Below are positions 1-7,117 of a stretch of DNA of 12,491 bases, piece by piece. The notes beneath the pieces were generated by a model. It saw only the letters and a program-made list of their open reading frames with translations, searched no databases and was not told where the DNA came from. Each line of letters opens with the position of its first letter. Within the stretch, counting starts at the first letter, position 1. This DNA is from Crocinitomicaceae bacterium. Its GTDB lineage: Bacteria; Bacteroidota; Bacteroidia; Flavobacteriales_D; Crocinitomicaceae. The stretch covers positions 1 to 12,491 of the forward strand of contig WTIB01000213.1 in assembly GCA_011522905.1 (NCBI GenBank), given 5' to 3'. The translations under genes and the position numbers were made by a program.

Positions 1-479
1 GTACCCGGACCTTCTGGTATGCCACCCGCATCACCAACGGCTAAACCACTACCAAGGGTTCCTGTAATCACCAATCCGTCCTCCCCATTAATAGCCACTG
101 TGCCATCTACAGCATCTATGGTGCGGCCAGCTCCAGCTCCGCCTTGGTCGTAGGCTTGGTCCAAGGTATTATAATTACCTTCTAGCCCAATCTTAGACCA
201 TTTTGTTCCTTCCCAATAATAAAAACCTGTACCACTCCCACCAATTACTGAAGTATTTATGTTATAAACCAACAAACCAATCGCTGGTGCTGTTACAGGT
301 TCTGAAGCATTAACATCGGATAATGAAATTCTTGGAATCAAAATCCCCTTGGTGGTACTTTTTAGGTCCAAAAGGGCACTTCCGTCTGGAGCACTTCCGT
401 CGTTGTTAATCGCCACACCTTCCTGTGCCTGTAATTGTAAGGCAAAGGTGCACATCAAAATAAGCAATATCTTTTTCAT
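1..479 (-). CDS. Secreted tail-fibre/trimeric-adhesin-like protein, N-terminal part (C-terminus outside window)
   Basis: The reading frame starts at the ATG at 479 and runs off the left edge, giving 159 residues. A signal peptide is clear: basic MKK, a hydrophobic stretch, then a likely cut after LQA at residue 18. Residues about 33-52 (SALLDLKSTTKGILIPRIS) and 86-97 (FYYWEGTKWSKI) are hallmarks of a large Bacteroidota family of exported proteins. The Gly-rich segment at 109-145, containing YDQGGAGAG and a GTVAINGEDGLVITG stretch, resembles the shaft region that in such proteins precedes YadA-like head repeats and a C-terminal endosialidase-chaperone domain. Neither of those can be seen here because the gene is cut. 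The role is probably at the cell surface, in adhesion or structure; this is inference from family resemblance. A Bacteroidota-type promoter lies at 603-635, so the gene is probably transcribed separately from the globin gene upstream. Confidence 0.8.
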   Translation of the reverse strand, partial: MKKILLILMCTFALQLQAQEGVAINNDGSAPDGSALLDLKSTTKGILIPRISLSDVNASEPVTAPAIGLLVYNINTSVIGGSGTGFYYWEGTKWSKIGLEGNYNTLDQAYDQGGAGAGRTIDAVDGTVAINGEDGLVITGTLGSGLAVGDAGGIPEGPG

Positions 480-602
480 AACAAATAGAATTAAACAAAC
501 TGAAAATAGCGGTTGAAAAGTCAAAAGTTATACCCATATTAGACTGGGTTAACTAAATCTTTAGATCACTGTAAGTCTGAATGTTGTTAATAGTTCTAAG
601 TG

Positions 603-635
603 CAAAATTAGGACATTTTTAGCATTAAAACCAAA
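603..635 (-). promoter_or_regulatory. Predicted Bacteroidota sigma-A promoter for the left-edge secreted protein
   Basis: On the minus strand, TTTG (635-632) is followed after 21 bases by TAATTTTG (610-603). This matches the known Bacteroidota consensus TTTG-N17-23-TANNTTTG exactly. Transcription would begin near 596, giving a leader of roughly 115-120 bases before the ATG at 479. The 214-base spacer 480-693 otherwise holds only a weak inverted repeat (ACCCA 532-536 / TGGGT 545-549). No start site has been measured. Confidence 0.55.
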
Positions 636-693
636 AGAAAATAAACGACCAAAATCTATGTACAAAACTGGCCTAAAATAGAGATTGAATGTT

Positions 694-1035
694 TTACATT
701 TTGCTTCCAATGGTCCAAGCAATCAGCGTAGCTCGCTGTTTGGCTTTTTCGGCATTTGAGCCCATGAAATGCGCATCAACTGTTTGATGAAAAATGGAAA
801 CCCAGCTGTCAAAATGTGCCTTTTTGATGTTCATTGATGCGTGGACATCAGTCACATTAGTGGTATAACCACTTTTGTCGAAAAGCACAAAATTCCAAAA
901 ATGCTCCATTCGGGGTTTGTGCTTCTCAAAATCTATGTGCGCAAAGAAAGGGGAAAGTGTTTCATCTTCAAGAATCTTTTTATAAAAGACATCCACCAAA
1001 AAAGATACATCCTCAGGACTTTCAAGATCTTTCAT
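694..1035 (-). CDS. Group III truncated haemoglobin (2/2 globin)
   Basis: A small haem protein expected to bind O2 or NO in the cytoplasm. With the ATG at 1035 it has 113 residues, normal for the family. By comparison with the Campylobacter jejuni group III globin Ctb (sequence recalled from memory), the haem-pocket residues are all present: Tyr18 (B10) in FYKKIL, His39 (E7) in EKHKPRMEHFW, the proximal His65 (F8) in DVHASM, and Trp78 (G8) in HFDSW. An upstream ATG at 1056 would add seven residues, but the start at 1035 gives MKDLESPEDV, the typical N-terminus of these globins. Either start overlaps the end of the YhhN gene (14 or 35 bases), so translation is probably coupled. This is the last gene of the run. 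Its function is unknown; NO/O2 handling for the adjacent oxygenase is a speculative possibility. Confidence 0.93.
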   Translation of the reverse strand: MKDLESPEDVSFLVDVFYKKILEDETLSPFFAHIDFEKHKPRMEHFWNFVLFDKSGYTTNVTDVHASMNIKKAHFDSWVSIFHQTVDAHFMGSNAEKAKQRATLIAWTIGSKM

Positions 1036-1663
1036 CTTCAGCGCTAAATAATCCATAAACGAGGCAAAGCTGGGCGCTCAAATAAGTCAGCATCACCCAA
1101 AAGGCATCATAGTCAAAGGCATTTACAAACAAGCGAACAGATAAGAGACTATCAGATACCACAAATAAAACAGCACCCATTACAAGCAACCAACCCCAAG
1201 ATTTTGTGACCAGCATTGCCGCCATCCACAGCATGCTAGATATCACCAATCCATAGACCATGACCGGTATTCGCATCTCACCCAAATGAGGCCACAAATA
1301 AGACATCAAAGCCACATAATACACGAGCATAATGACGCCCAGAAAGCTATTTTTGATATTCAGTGTGATGGCATTTGACCTCTTTTTGAAAATCCATATA
1401 TAAAACAAATGGGCCAACAAAAAGCTGAGCAGTCCCAAAATAAAAAAAGAACGACCATCAAAAATGAGAAGCAAATCCCCTAAAGCCGAAAACCCAATGG
1501 CACCAATAAGCGTCCTGTCCAAAACTTTTATTGGAGACTCGAAGAAAAGTAATAAAAGTGAAGGAACGAGAAAGGGTTTGAGCCACATGGCAAATTCCGA
1601 TCCTGAAATCAACAACGAAAGATAGGTGATGTAGAAAAGTATAATAAATAGGAGTCCTTTCAT
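1022..1663 (-). CDS. YhhN/TMEM86 family membrane protein, predicted lysoplasmalogenase
   Basis: A 213-residue, very hydrophobic protein with about eight membrane segments, the usual size of the YhhN family. Characterised members (human TMEM86B, Legionella YhhN) hydrolyse the vinyl-ether bond of lysoplasmalogens, releasing an aldehyde and a glycerophospho-alcohol. Family landmarks are visible: KP at 29-30, SALGDLLLIF at 59-68, GLLSFLLAHLFY at 77-88, P133 and Y137, GAVLFVVSDSLL at 163-174 and YLSAQL near 194-199. Its ATG overlaps the stop of the AGMO-like gene in an ATGA arrangement (1660-1663), a sign of translational coupling. Family membership is secure. The exact substrate is inferred, because it is not known whether this organism makes or meets plasmalogens. 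Confidence 0.9.
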   Translation of the reverse strand: MKGLLFIILFYITYLSLLISGSEFAMWLKPFLVPSLLLLFFESPIKVLDRTLIGAIGFSALGDLLLIFDGRSFFILGLLSFLLAHLFYIWIFKKRSNAITLNIKNSFLGVIMLVYYVALMSYLWPHLGEMRIPVMVYGLVISSMLWMAAMLVTKSWGWLLVMGAVLFVVSDSLLSVRLFVNAFDYDAFWVMLTYLSAQLCLVYGLFSAEDERS

Positions 1664-2916
1664 GACCTCACCTTATAGCTTGAAGGGGTCGGCTGTTCCA
1701 TTGAAAAGAAAATAGACATCACAAAAGAGACAAAAGCATAAACCATGACCATGTAAATGGCTGATTGATGACCAAACCAGCTTCCTACAGCATAGAAAAC
1801 AACAAATACATACCCTAACTTCACCAACTCAAATACCCAGCTCCATCGATTGCGATCCATAAGATCCGTAAGTGTATAAAGTGCGATAAAAATAAAGCCC
1901 GCATACATGAGAATCTGAGAAAAGGATAAATCTCCAATACGGTAAAATAAATCCGATAAAAAGGCAAGCATTAAAAGAAGCTGAACAATACTCCAAATCA
2001 ACAAAGGGGTGCCAATCTTGGGTCGGTATTTTTCAAAATCATAAACATCATCAATTTTGTCAACAGGATATTTGTCGTCAAAACCATCCGGACGCCACCC
2101 TGTTGGTCTAAACCAAATGGTAAGTTTGTCTATAAATTTAGGTGCCCTCCATGCGTCTTTAATCAAAATCCATAGGTGCTGAAAATTTATTTTATACGGA
2201 TTCCACGTTCGCGCAGGTCTTGAAACGCCATAAACGGGCGGAACATCATCCAGCTCCTCCTGAAAAGTGCCAAAAAGGAAATCCCAAACAATGAAGATTT
2301 GACTCAAATTTTTATCAAGGTATTCGGGATTGATGGCGTGATGCACACGATGATGAGAAGGTGTGACGATAATGTATTCTAAAATACCCAATTTGCCCAT
2401 ATGTTGGGTATGATACCAAAACTGCATAAAGAGGTGCAAGGGAAGAACAACCGCTATTACCTCAGCGGGAACACCCAAAAGTGCAGCCGGAATCAATAAA
2501 ATCTCAAAAAAGTCAAAAAATATAGAAACCGGTTGACGCAGTGCACAAGCCAAATTAAATTCCTCGCTACTGTGATGAATAACGTGCTCATTCCAAAACA
2601 GATTCACATGATGCCATACACGGTGTTTCCAATATCCATAGAAATCTATAACGACGAAAGCGACCACATACACCAAAATGGTATTTTCAATCTTATAAAT
2701 GGCGAGATGTTCAACCAACCATGCATAGGCAATGATTTTAAAGGTCAGACCGAGTACATCCTTAAGGACATTGGACATCCCCGAGCTCATACTTGAAATC
2801 GCATCATCTAAGGGCACCGTATCTTTCTTTTTTACGATTCCATAGACTTTTTCAATAATTACCAATACCAAAAATGCAGGCATGGCAAACAATAACATCT
2901 TTCCGTATTCAGCCAC
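1660..2916 (-). CDS. Alkylglycerol monooxygenase-like (AGMO/TMEM195) membrane di-iron hydroxylase
   Basis: A 418-residue fatty-acid hydroxylase/sterol desaturase superfamily protein. The di-iron His clusters are intact: HRVWH (His98, His102), HVIHH (His111, His114, His115), His169 in QFWYHT, and SHHRVHH (His188, His189, His192, His193). Resemblance to animal AGMO continues over the whole length, not just the core: PLDDAISSMSSG (35-46), HHSSEEFNLACALRQ (114-128), the 229-278 block with YGVSRP and PTGWRPDG, and a C-terminal region with about four membrane segments (303-405). AGMO oxidatively cleaves the ether bond of alkylglycerols using O2 and tetrahydrobiopterin. His103 occupies the position of the human Glu137. 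The start is GTG; an ATG at 2898 would drop six residues. The gene overlaps yhhN by 4 bases and begins 32 bases after the outer-membrane protein gene. Simple annotation would say 'sterol desaturase family'; the closer AGMO call is mine, from the recalled human sequence. Confidence 0.9.
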   Translation of the reverse strand: MAEYGKMLLFAMPAFLVLVIIEKVYGIVKKKDTVPLDDAISSMSSGMSNVLKDVLGLTFKIIAYAWLVEHLAIYKIENTILVYVVAFVVIDFYGYWKHRVWHHVNLFWNEHVIHHSSEEFNLACALRQPVSIFFDFFEILLIPAALLGVPAEVIAVVLPLHLFMQFWYHTQHMGKLGILEYIIVTPSHHRVHHAINPEYLDKNLSQIFIVWDFLFGTFQEELDDVPPVYGVSRPARTWNPYKINFQHLWILIKDAWRAPKFIDKLTIWFRPTGWRPDGFDDKYPVDKIDDVYDFEKYRPKIGTPLLIWSIVQLLLMLAFLSDLFYRIGDLSFSQILMYAGFIFIALYTLTDLMDRNRWSWVFELVKLGYVFVVFYAVGSWFGHQSAIYMVMVYAFVSFVMSIFFSMEQPTPSSYKVRS

Positions 2917-2948
2917 TTTTTTGTTCTATGTCATAAAGGTAAAAAGAA

Positions 2949-5900
2949 TTAAAAAAATGCACGTACTTCCATGCCTCCAGTATGGATAATTCTGGTGTTT
3001 TCCGATTTTCTACCCAGATACTGAAAAGTAATTTGAAGATTTTTGGAAACGGTTTTTTGATAACCAATACTCCACGTATAGTTCAGTCCTGGACGGAGGG
3101 CTTCCAACATTTCAAAACCAATTGCCGAATTCACATTGCCATCATAGTCTATTTTTAGGACCTTAAATTCCCCCTGAAAGCTTCCTTTATCAGTTTGATT
3201 GTATTTAAATGTACTTCCAAAATCAATAATCTGACAGGTTTCCCCATCCCCTCCAGTAAGTACGTTTTCCTTTTGCACAGCACGCGCATCAAGGGTCAAT
3301 CTAAAATTGGTTGAGGGCTGGTAGCTTAAAGTCGGCTTTATCCATTCATAATTGATGGAATAATCTCTGCCCGAGGTATAATCAGCCAAGGCTTCCTTTA
3401 GTCCCTGCTGCCCAACCAAAACCAAGGCAAATTTTCTGGTGATATTCCAACGCAAATTGAGCTCATTATATCGATTGGTTCTAGAATCAAATCCGGAGGC
3501 CAATAAGGTTTTGGATTGATTTTGCTGGAAGTTATAACCAGCGGCAAAAATCGATGAGGTTCTGTTAAAAAAGAGGGCATTTCGAATAAATGCGTTGGTC
3601 GATATTAAGGCACTATCAGCTACCCTGTTTTCAAATGGGTTAAATACGTTGCCATTATCGATGTTGTTTGTTTTTTTATTCACCCGAAATCTGGCCTGAT
3701 CGGAGAATCTAGACATGAATTTTAAGAAACCCTTCTTTTTGGACCAAATACGTTCAGGTCTCCAATAAATGGACTGGTTAAACTCATTGGAATAGGTGTT
3801 CACATAGGTGTTGCTGGGAACAAAAACCCTAATGTAATCTGCCTGGTCAATAAACTGAGCCACCTCAAATTCATTCAAATCTTTGATGCCATCTTCATTA
3901 TAATCAATCCAGGTATAGATTCCCTGCCCACTGTTTACCTCGATATATAGAAACTCTCTTTTTTGTTCCAACCCCGAGCCTACCTCATAGAAAGTAGACC
4001 ACTGAAGTGCATTTTTCCAGGCCTTAAAATTATATTCTACTCGACCGATCAATGAATTTTCAGGTTTTTGATTCATTAAAATGGTATCAAATACATCCAA
4101 CGAGCGGTATCCCCCAATCAATCTGAGCTTTTGATTTTTTAAAGAATTGAAATGCAGCTCTGCCCCAGCCGTTGTGGCCTTTGCGGTTTTTTTTAAGGAT
4201 AGACTGTCAACCCTTCTATCAAATCGCTCTCGGTAATAAATTTTGTATTCCAATTTACTGGTGTCATGGTTGGAAAGATAAAATTGATAATCAAAAAATT
4301 CATAGCTCGGATTGACGGCATTGGTGTCTCCTGTGAACATATTTCTTTCATGGTCGTCCTTATACCCAAGCTTAAATGGACCAATATTTTTGGATAGATT
4401 CAATCGGTGCCTGAAAAACTTGCTTTGGTTCTCAGCTTCTGCACTCAAATAGCTCGCATCCCAATTGGCTGACCAGCCTTCTTGATTCCACTTACCTAGC
4501 GAAAAGATTCTATTTCCTTTATAGTCATCACCAACACCAAAATGCTGGGCATCTAAAGCCATCGAACCGAACTTTTTATGCGAAAGTTTGCTTCCCAAGG
4601 TACCAATAAGCTGGTACCCCTCATAACCTTTATCCCGGGTATTCCAATCTCTATCAAATTCTACTGCACGATACTGCTGTATAGGTTTAAAAGAAGCAGA
4701 TAGGTATTCGATTTCAGCAGAATTCTGTATGGTCCAAAGGGCTATACTATCGGATTTACCAAACTTTTTGGTGTTGAGCCATCGTGTTCGATTTGAGATA
4801 CCAATATTGTCCTCTGCCGATAAGGATGAAAAAGTATTCAGGTCCGTATTGCTCAGCGCCCATTCACTTTCGATGGAGTTATTTTTAGAATAGCTCCATT
4901 TAAATCCACTACTGATCATTTGCTGTTTTTTGGGCGTTATGATACTTCGAGAAGGCACATAGTCTCCCTGTGAAACACCAGCAACAGGAGCGATCCAGCG
5001 AAATACCTTGCCAAGCGCATTATAACTGTCCAAAACGTAATCTCCATTTCCGCTTCCCACGTATTCGAAAAATACCCTGTAAAAAGCGGAGTCTGGATTG
5101 ACACTGAATACCAATACCGAATCTACTCCAAGGGTATCTATTAGTTTATAGAGATTCTGGTTGTCAAAGTACCCTACAGAATCTATCGAATTGATTTTGG
5201 CCAAATCCAAGCTATCCCCAATCTGAGATAAATAAAATCTTTGATCGGGAGAAATTTCCTGTTGTAAAGGCTGATTTTTGGCATCTTGCTCACCATACAA
5301 GTTGATCCAGAAATCCATTTTTTTGCTCTTAAACACCAAAGATTCCTGTATCAAAGAACGGGCATAATTCTGGTCAGAATATTGAAACTCGACCACGATA
5401 CGCGTATCCTTTGTGATTAGATTACGAGAAGTAAAGACCAGCTCAGATGAATTATAATCTATAGTATAATCAAACTCTTGACCCCTTTCCAAAAGCTTCC
5501 CGTCAATAAATACTTTTTCTGTTCCTGATAGGACAACAATAAAAGGCTCATTCTCTGCCCCTACCAATCTATATGGCCCTTGATTTGCCTCTACACCCTG
5601 AATAATTTGCCTGTTAAATTTACCCTTAGATAGGGCCCCACTTGTTTGAGTGCTCCATTCATTGTTTTTGGCCGTCAACCAGCTATAGTTGAAAGACAAA
5701 CCCTGTGCTCTTTTGCGGTAATTCATGAAATACCCCTTTGGTTTTGATAACCAAAAATCTCCAGCAATCAGCTTTAATCGGTCATTATAGATTTGGATAA
5801 AAACCTTGTCAAACTCTTGAAGCTTATTCGTGTTACCGTCGGGTTGAATAGGGATGTTCGCATCAGAAACGGAGGCAAGCATTTTTAAGTCCGGAGAAAT

Positions 5901-6395
5901 ATTTCCTGACAGCTCAAGATTGAGTGAGGAATTAATCCCTAAATCCTGATTATTTCCAAAAGAGACACCCCTTGAAATCGATCCATTTTTATTGAGCTGA
6001 CTCCCTCCAAAAACATCTTGTACCGAATATGAGTTTTCGATTTTAAATAAGTTATAATTGTCCTTTTGTTCAGAGTAAATCATGCTCGAATCTCTTAAAC
6101 GATATTGTTTCGAAAAGTCCAATGGCAAAACTTTGTATGAAAAAATGAGCGTATCACCTATCGGGTCATTCAGAACAAATAGAGCACTTGCAAAGTCGAG
6201 CTCATATTTGGTGTCAGGGATGACTTGATCCTTATGATATACCTTAAAAGAGTTTGGATAAATACTCAGCGTATCTAGGTCCACCGAATCAACTACAAAT
6301 ATTTTTTTAAGCCGGGATGGAGTGCTCTGTGCAAACAAACCATGTTGAATCCAAATGAACGTAAGAAAAATAAAAATGAACTTCATCCCAGACAT
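2949..6395 (-). CDS. Large predicted outer-membrane beta-barrel protein, family not named
   Basis: A 1148-residue exported protein that I cannot name. It starts with a signal peptide (hydrophobic 5-20, likely cut after LFA at 22; the second Met at residue 4 is an equally good start, at 6386). The rest is rich in alternating aromatic/polar strands and ends in ...MEVRAFF, a terminal Phe typical of outer-membrane beta-barrels. Two strongly conserved-looking blocks stand out. One at 138-236 includes GSISRGVSFGNNQD, SDANIPIQPDGNTNKLQEFD and GDFWLSKPKGYFMNY. The other at 824-877 has a canonical EF-hand-like loop (Asp831, Asn833, Asp835, Gly836, Glu842) followed by YIRVFVPSNTY. I recall similar uncharacterised proteins in many Bacteroidota. 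It is far too short for SprA and shows no TonB box or plug that I can see. The gene follows hemD after 56 bases and precedes the AGMO-like gene by 32, so it is probably co-transcribed. Its role is unknown. Confidence 0.85.
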   Translation of the reverse strand: MSGMKFIFIFLTFIWIQHGLFAQSTPSRLKKIFVVDSVDLDTLSIYPNSFKVYHKDQVIPDTKYELDFASALFVLNDPIGDTLIFSYKVLPLDFSKQYRLRDSSMIYSEQKDNYNLFKIENSYSVQDVFGGSQLNKNGSISRGVSFGNNQDLGINSSLNLELSGNISPDLKMLASVSDANIPIQPDGNTNKLQEFDKVFIQIYNDRLKLIAGDFWLSKPKGYFMNYRKRAQGLSFNYSWLTAKNNEWSTQTSGALSKGKFNRQIIQGVEANQGPYRLVGAENEPFIVVLSGTEKVFIDGKLLERGQEFDYTIDYNSSELVFTSRNLITKDTRIVVEFQYSDQNYARSLIQESLVFKSKKMDFWINLYGEQDAKNQPLQQEISPDQRFYLSQIGDSLDLAKINSIDSVGYFDNQNLYKLIDTLGVDSVLVFSVNPDSAFYRVFFEYVGSGNGDYVLDSYNALGKVFRWIAPVAGVSQGDYVPSRSIITPKKQQMISSGFKWSYSKNNSIESEWALSNTDLNTFSSLSAEDNIGISNRTRWLNTKKFGKSDSIALWTIQNSAEIEYLSASFKPIQQYRAVEFDRDWNTRDKGYEGYQLIGTLGSKLSHKKFGSMALDAQHFGVGDDYKGNRIFSLGKWNQEGWSANWDASYLSAEAENQSKFFRHRLNLSKNIGPFKLGYKDDHERNMFTGDTNAVNPSYEFFDYQFYLSNHDTSKLEYKIYYRERFDRRVDSLSLKKTAKATTAGAELHFNSLKNQKLRLIGGYRSLDVFDTILMNQKPENSLIGRVEYNFKAWKNALQWSTFYEVGSGLEQKREFLYIEVNSGQGIYTWIDYNEDGIKDLNEFEVAQFIDQADYIRVFVPSNTYVNTYSNEFNQSIYWRPERIWSKKKGFLKFMSRFSDQARFRVNKKTNNIDNGNVFNPFENRVADSALISTNAFIRNALFFNRTSSIFAAGYNFQQNQSKTLLASGFDSRTNRYNELNLRWNITRKFALVLVGQQGLKEALADYTSGRDYSINYEWIKPTLSYQPSTNFRLTLDARAVQKENVLTGGDGETCQIIDFGSTFKYNQTDKGSFQGEFKVLKIDYDGNVNSAIGFEMLEALRPGLNYTWSIGYQKTVSKNLQITFQYLGRKSENTRIIHTGGMEVRAFF

Positions 6396-6451
6396 CTTAA
6401 TAAAGATACAGCCTTGTATTGAAAAACGCTACTTTGAGGATTCCATTGTTC

Positions 6452-7117
6452 TTATTTGTTGATGTTTTTTTGGAGCACTTTGAAAAGCTCAACCATAGTT
6501 CCTTCCTCCAACTTGTAATCTGCTTGATGCCCATACTTTTGAAGGCAGTTTAGGGAAGTATTACCCCAAACGATGATGGTGCTGCCTGCTTTGATGGCAT
6601 TCTGTTTAAAAAATGAATCAATGTTACTAGGGCTACTGAACACATAGATATCACAAGGTTCAATCAGCATGGGAAAATCTACTGTTTTATAGACCTCAAT
6701 TGTTGAATACTGATTTGGAATAAGATATTTTGTGACAGACAATGCCGAAAGATTAGAATGAGGAATCAATACTTTCTTTTGTCCGAGCCATTGAGAAAAA
6801 TCTTTCGCTACCCGATCCGGGTCACCAGCATTTTCAGCAATATAATCACAGGAGTACCCCAAGTCAAGAAGCCGTTTTTGAGTTTGTGAACCATTACACG
6901 CCAATATGTATGCTGATAAATCAATCTGACCTGAATCCAATACAAACTTTGCCGAACGAATACTTGGAAAAAAGATGACCTCAAACGGTGAATTTATTTG
7001 AAATGATAAAGGCTCGAAACGAATGAGCGATTCAAAAACCCCTTTAATGTTTTGCGAATTCAGGTAATGAGGAATTTCTTCCAGTTCAGATTCAGCTTTA
7101 GAAATAAAAACGGTCAT
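6452..7117 (-). CDS. hemD: Uroporphyrinogen-III synthase
   Basis: Cyclises hydroxymethylbilane to uroporphyrinogen III, with inversion of ring D, in the cytoplasm. HemD sequences diverge strongly, but the 221-residue length and the spaced landmarks fit: FFPSIRSAKFVL (49-60), the VYKT motif with Tyr143, VFSSPSNIDSFF (159-170) and GNTSLNCLQKYG (185-196), which correspond to the usual F(T)S..av, Y.t, F.Sps.v..F and G..T...l..G blocks. The start is fixed by context: its ATG shares one base with the stop of hemC (TAATG at 7115-7119). The position directly after hemC strengthens the call beyond sequence alone. Confidence 0.9.
   Translation of the reverse strand: MTVFISKAESELEEIPHYLNSQNIKGVFESLIRFEPLSFQINSPFEVIFFPSIRSAKFVLDSGQIDLSAYILACNGSQTQKRLLDLGYSCDYIAENAGDPDRVAKDFSQWLGQKKVLIPHSNLSALSVTKYLIPNQYSTIEVYKTVDFPMLIEPCDIYVFSSPSNIDSFFKQNAIKAGSTIIVWGNTSLNCLQKYGHQADYKLEEGTMVELFKVLQKNINK

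Noticed and set aside
532..549. Inverted repeat ACCCA/TGGGT in the leader of the left-edge gene as a riboswitch or attenuator
   Set aside because: A five-pair stem with an 8-base loop and no other conserved structure or U-run.
630..675. Possible terminator after the globin gene (GGCCA ... TGGTC with a following T-rich stretch on the minus strand)
   Set aside because: Only five pairs including a wobble, with a loop of about 17 bases. It also overlaps the predicted promoter, so it is too weak to annotate.
841..1047. Plus-strand 68-residue reading frame
   Set aside because: It lies antisense within the globin gene, whose haem-pocket residues are all intact, and has no recognisable domain.
2533..2796. 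Plus-strand 87-residue reading frame
   Set aside because: It is antisense to the His-cluster region of the AGMO-like gene. Its length follows from codon constraints of the real gene.
2934..2941. TACCTTTA on the minus strand as a promoter for the AGMO-like gene
   Set aside because: It has one mismatch to TANNTTTG and no upstream TTTG. The 32-base gap fits read-through better.
2949..6395. Large outer-membrane protein as SprA (T9SS translocon) or a TonB-dependent receptor
   Set aside because: SprA is about twice this length, and I see no TonB box, carboxypeptidase-like N-terminal domain or plug motif. The family is left unnamed.
6401..6408. TATCTTTA on the minus strand as a promoter for the outer-membrane protein gene
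   Set aside because: It has one mismatch to TANNTTTG, no TTTG at the right distance, and would start transcription on the start codon.
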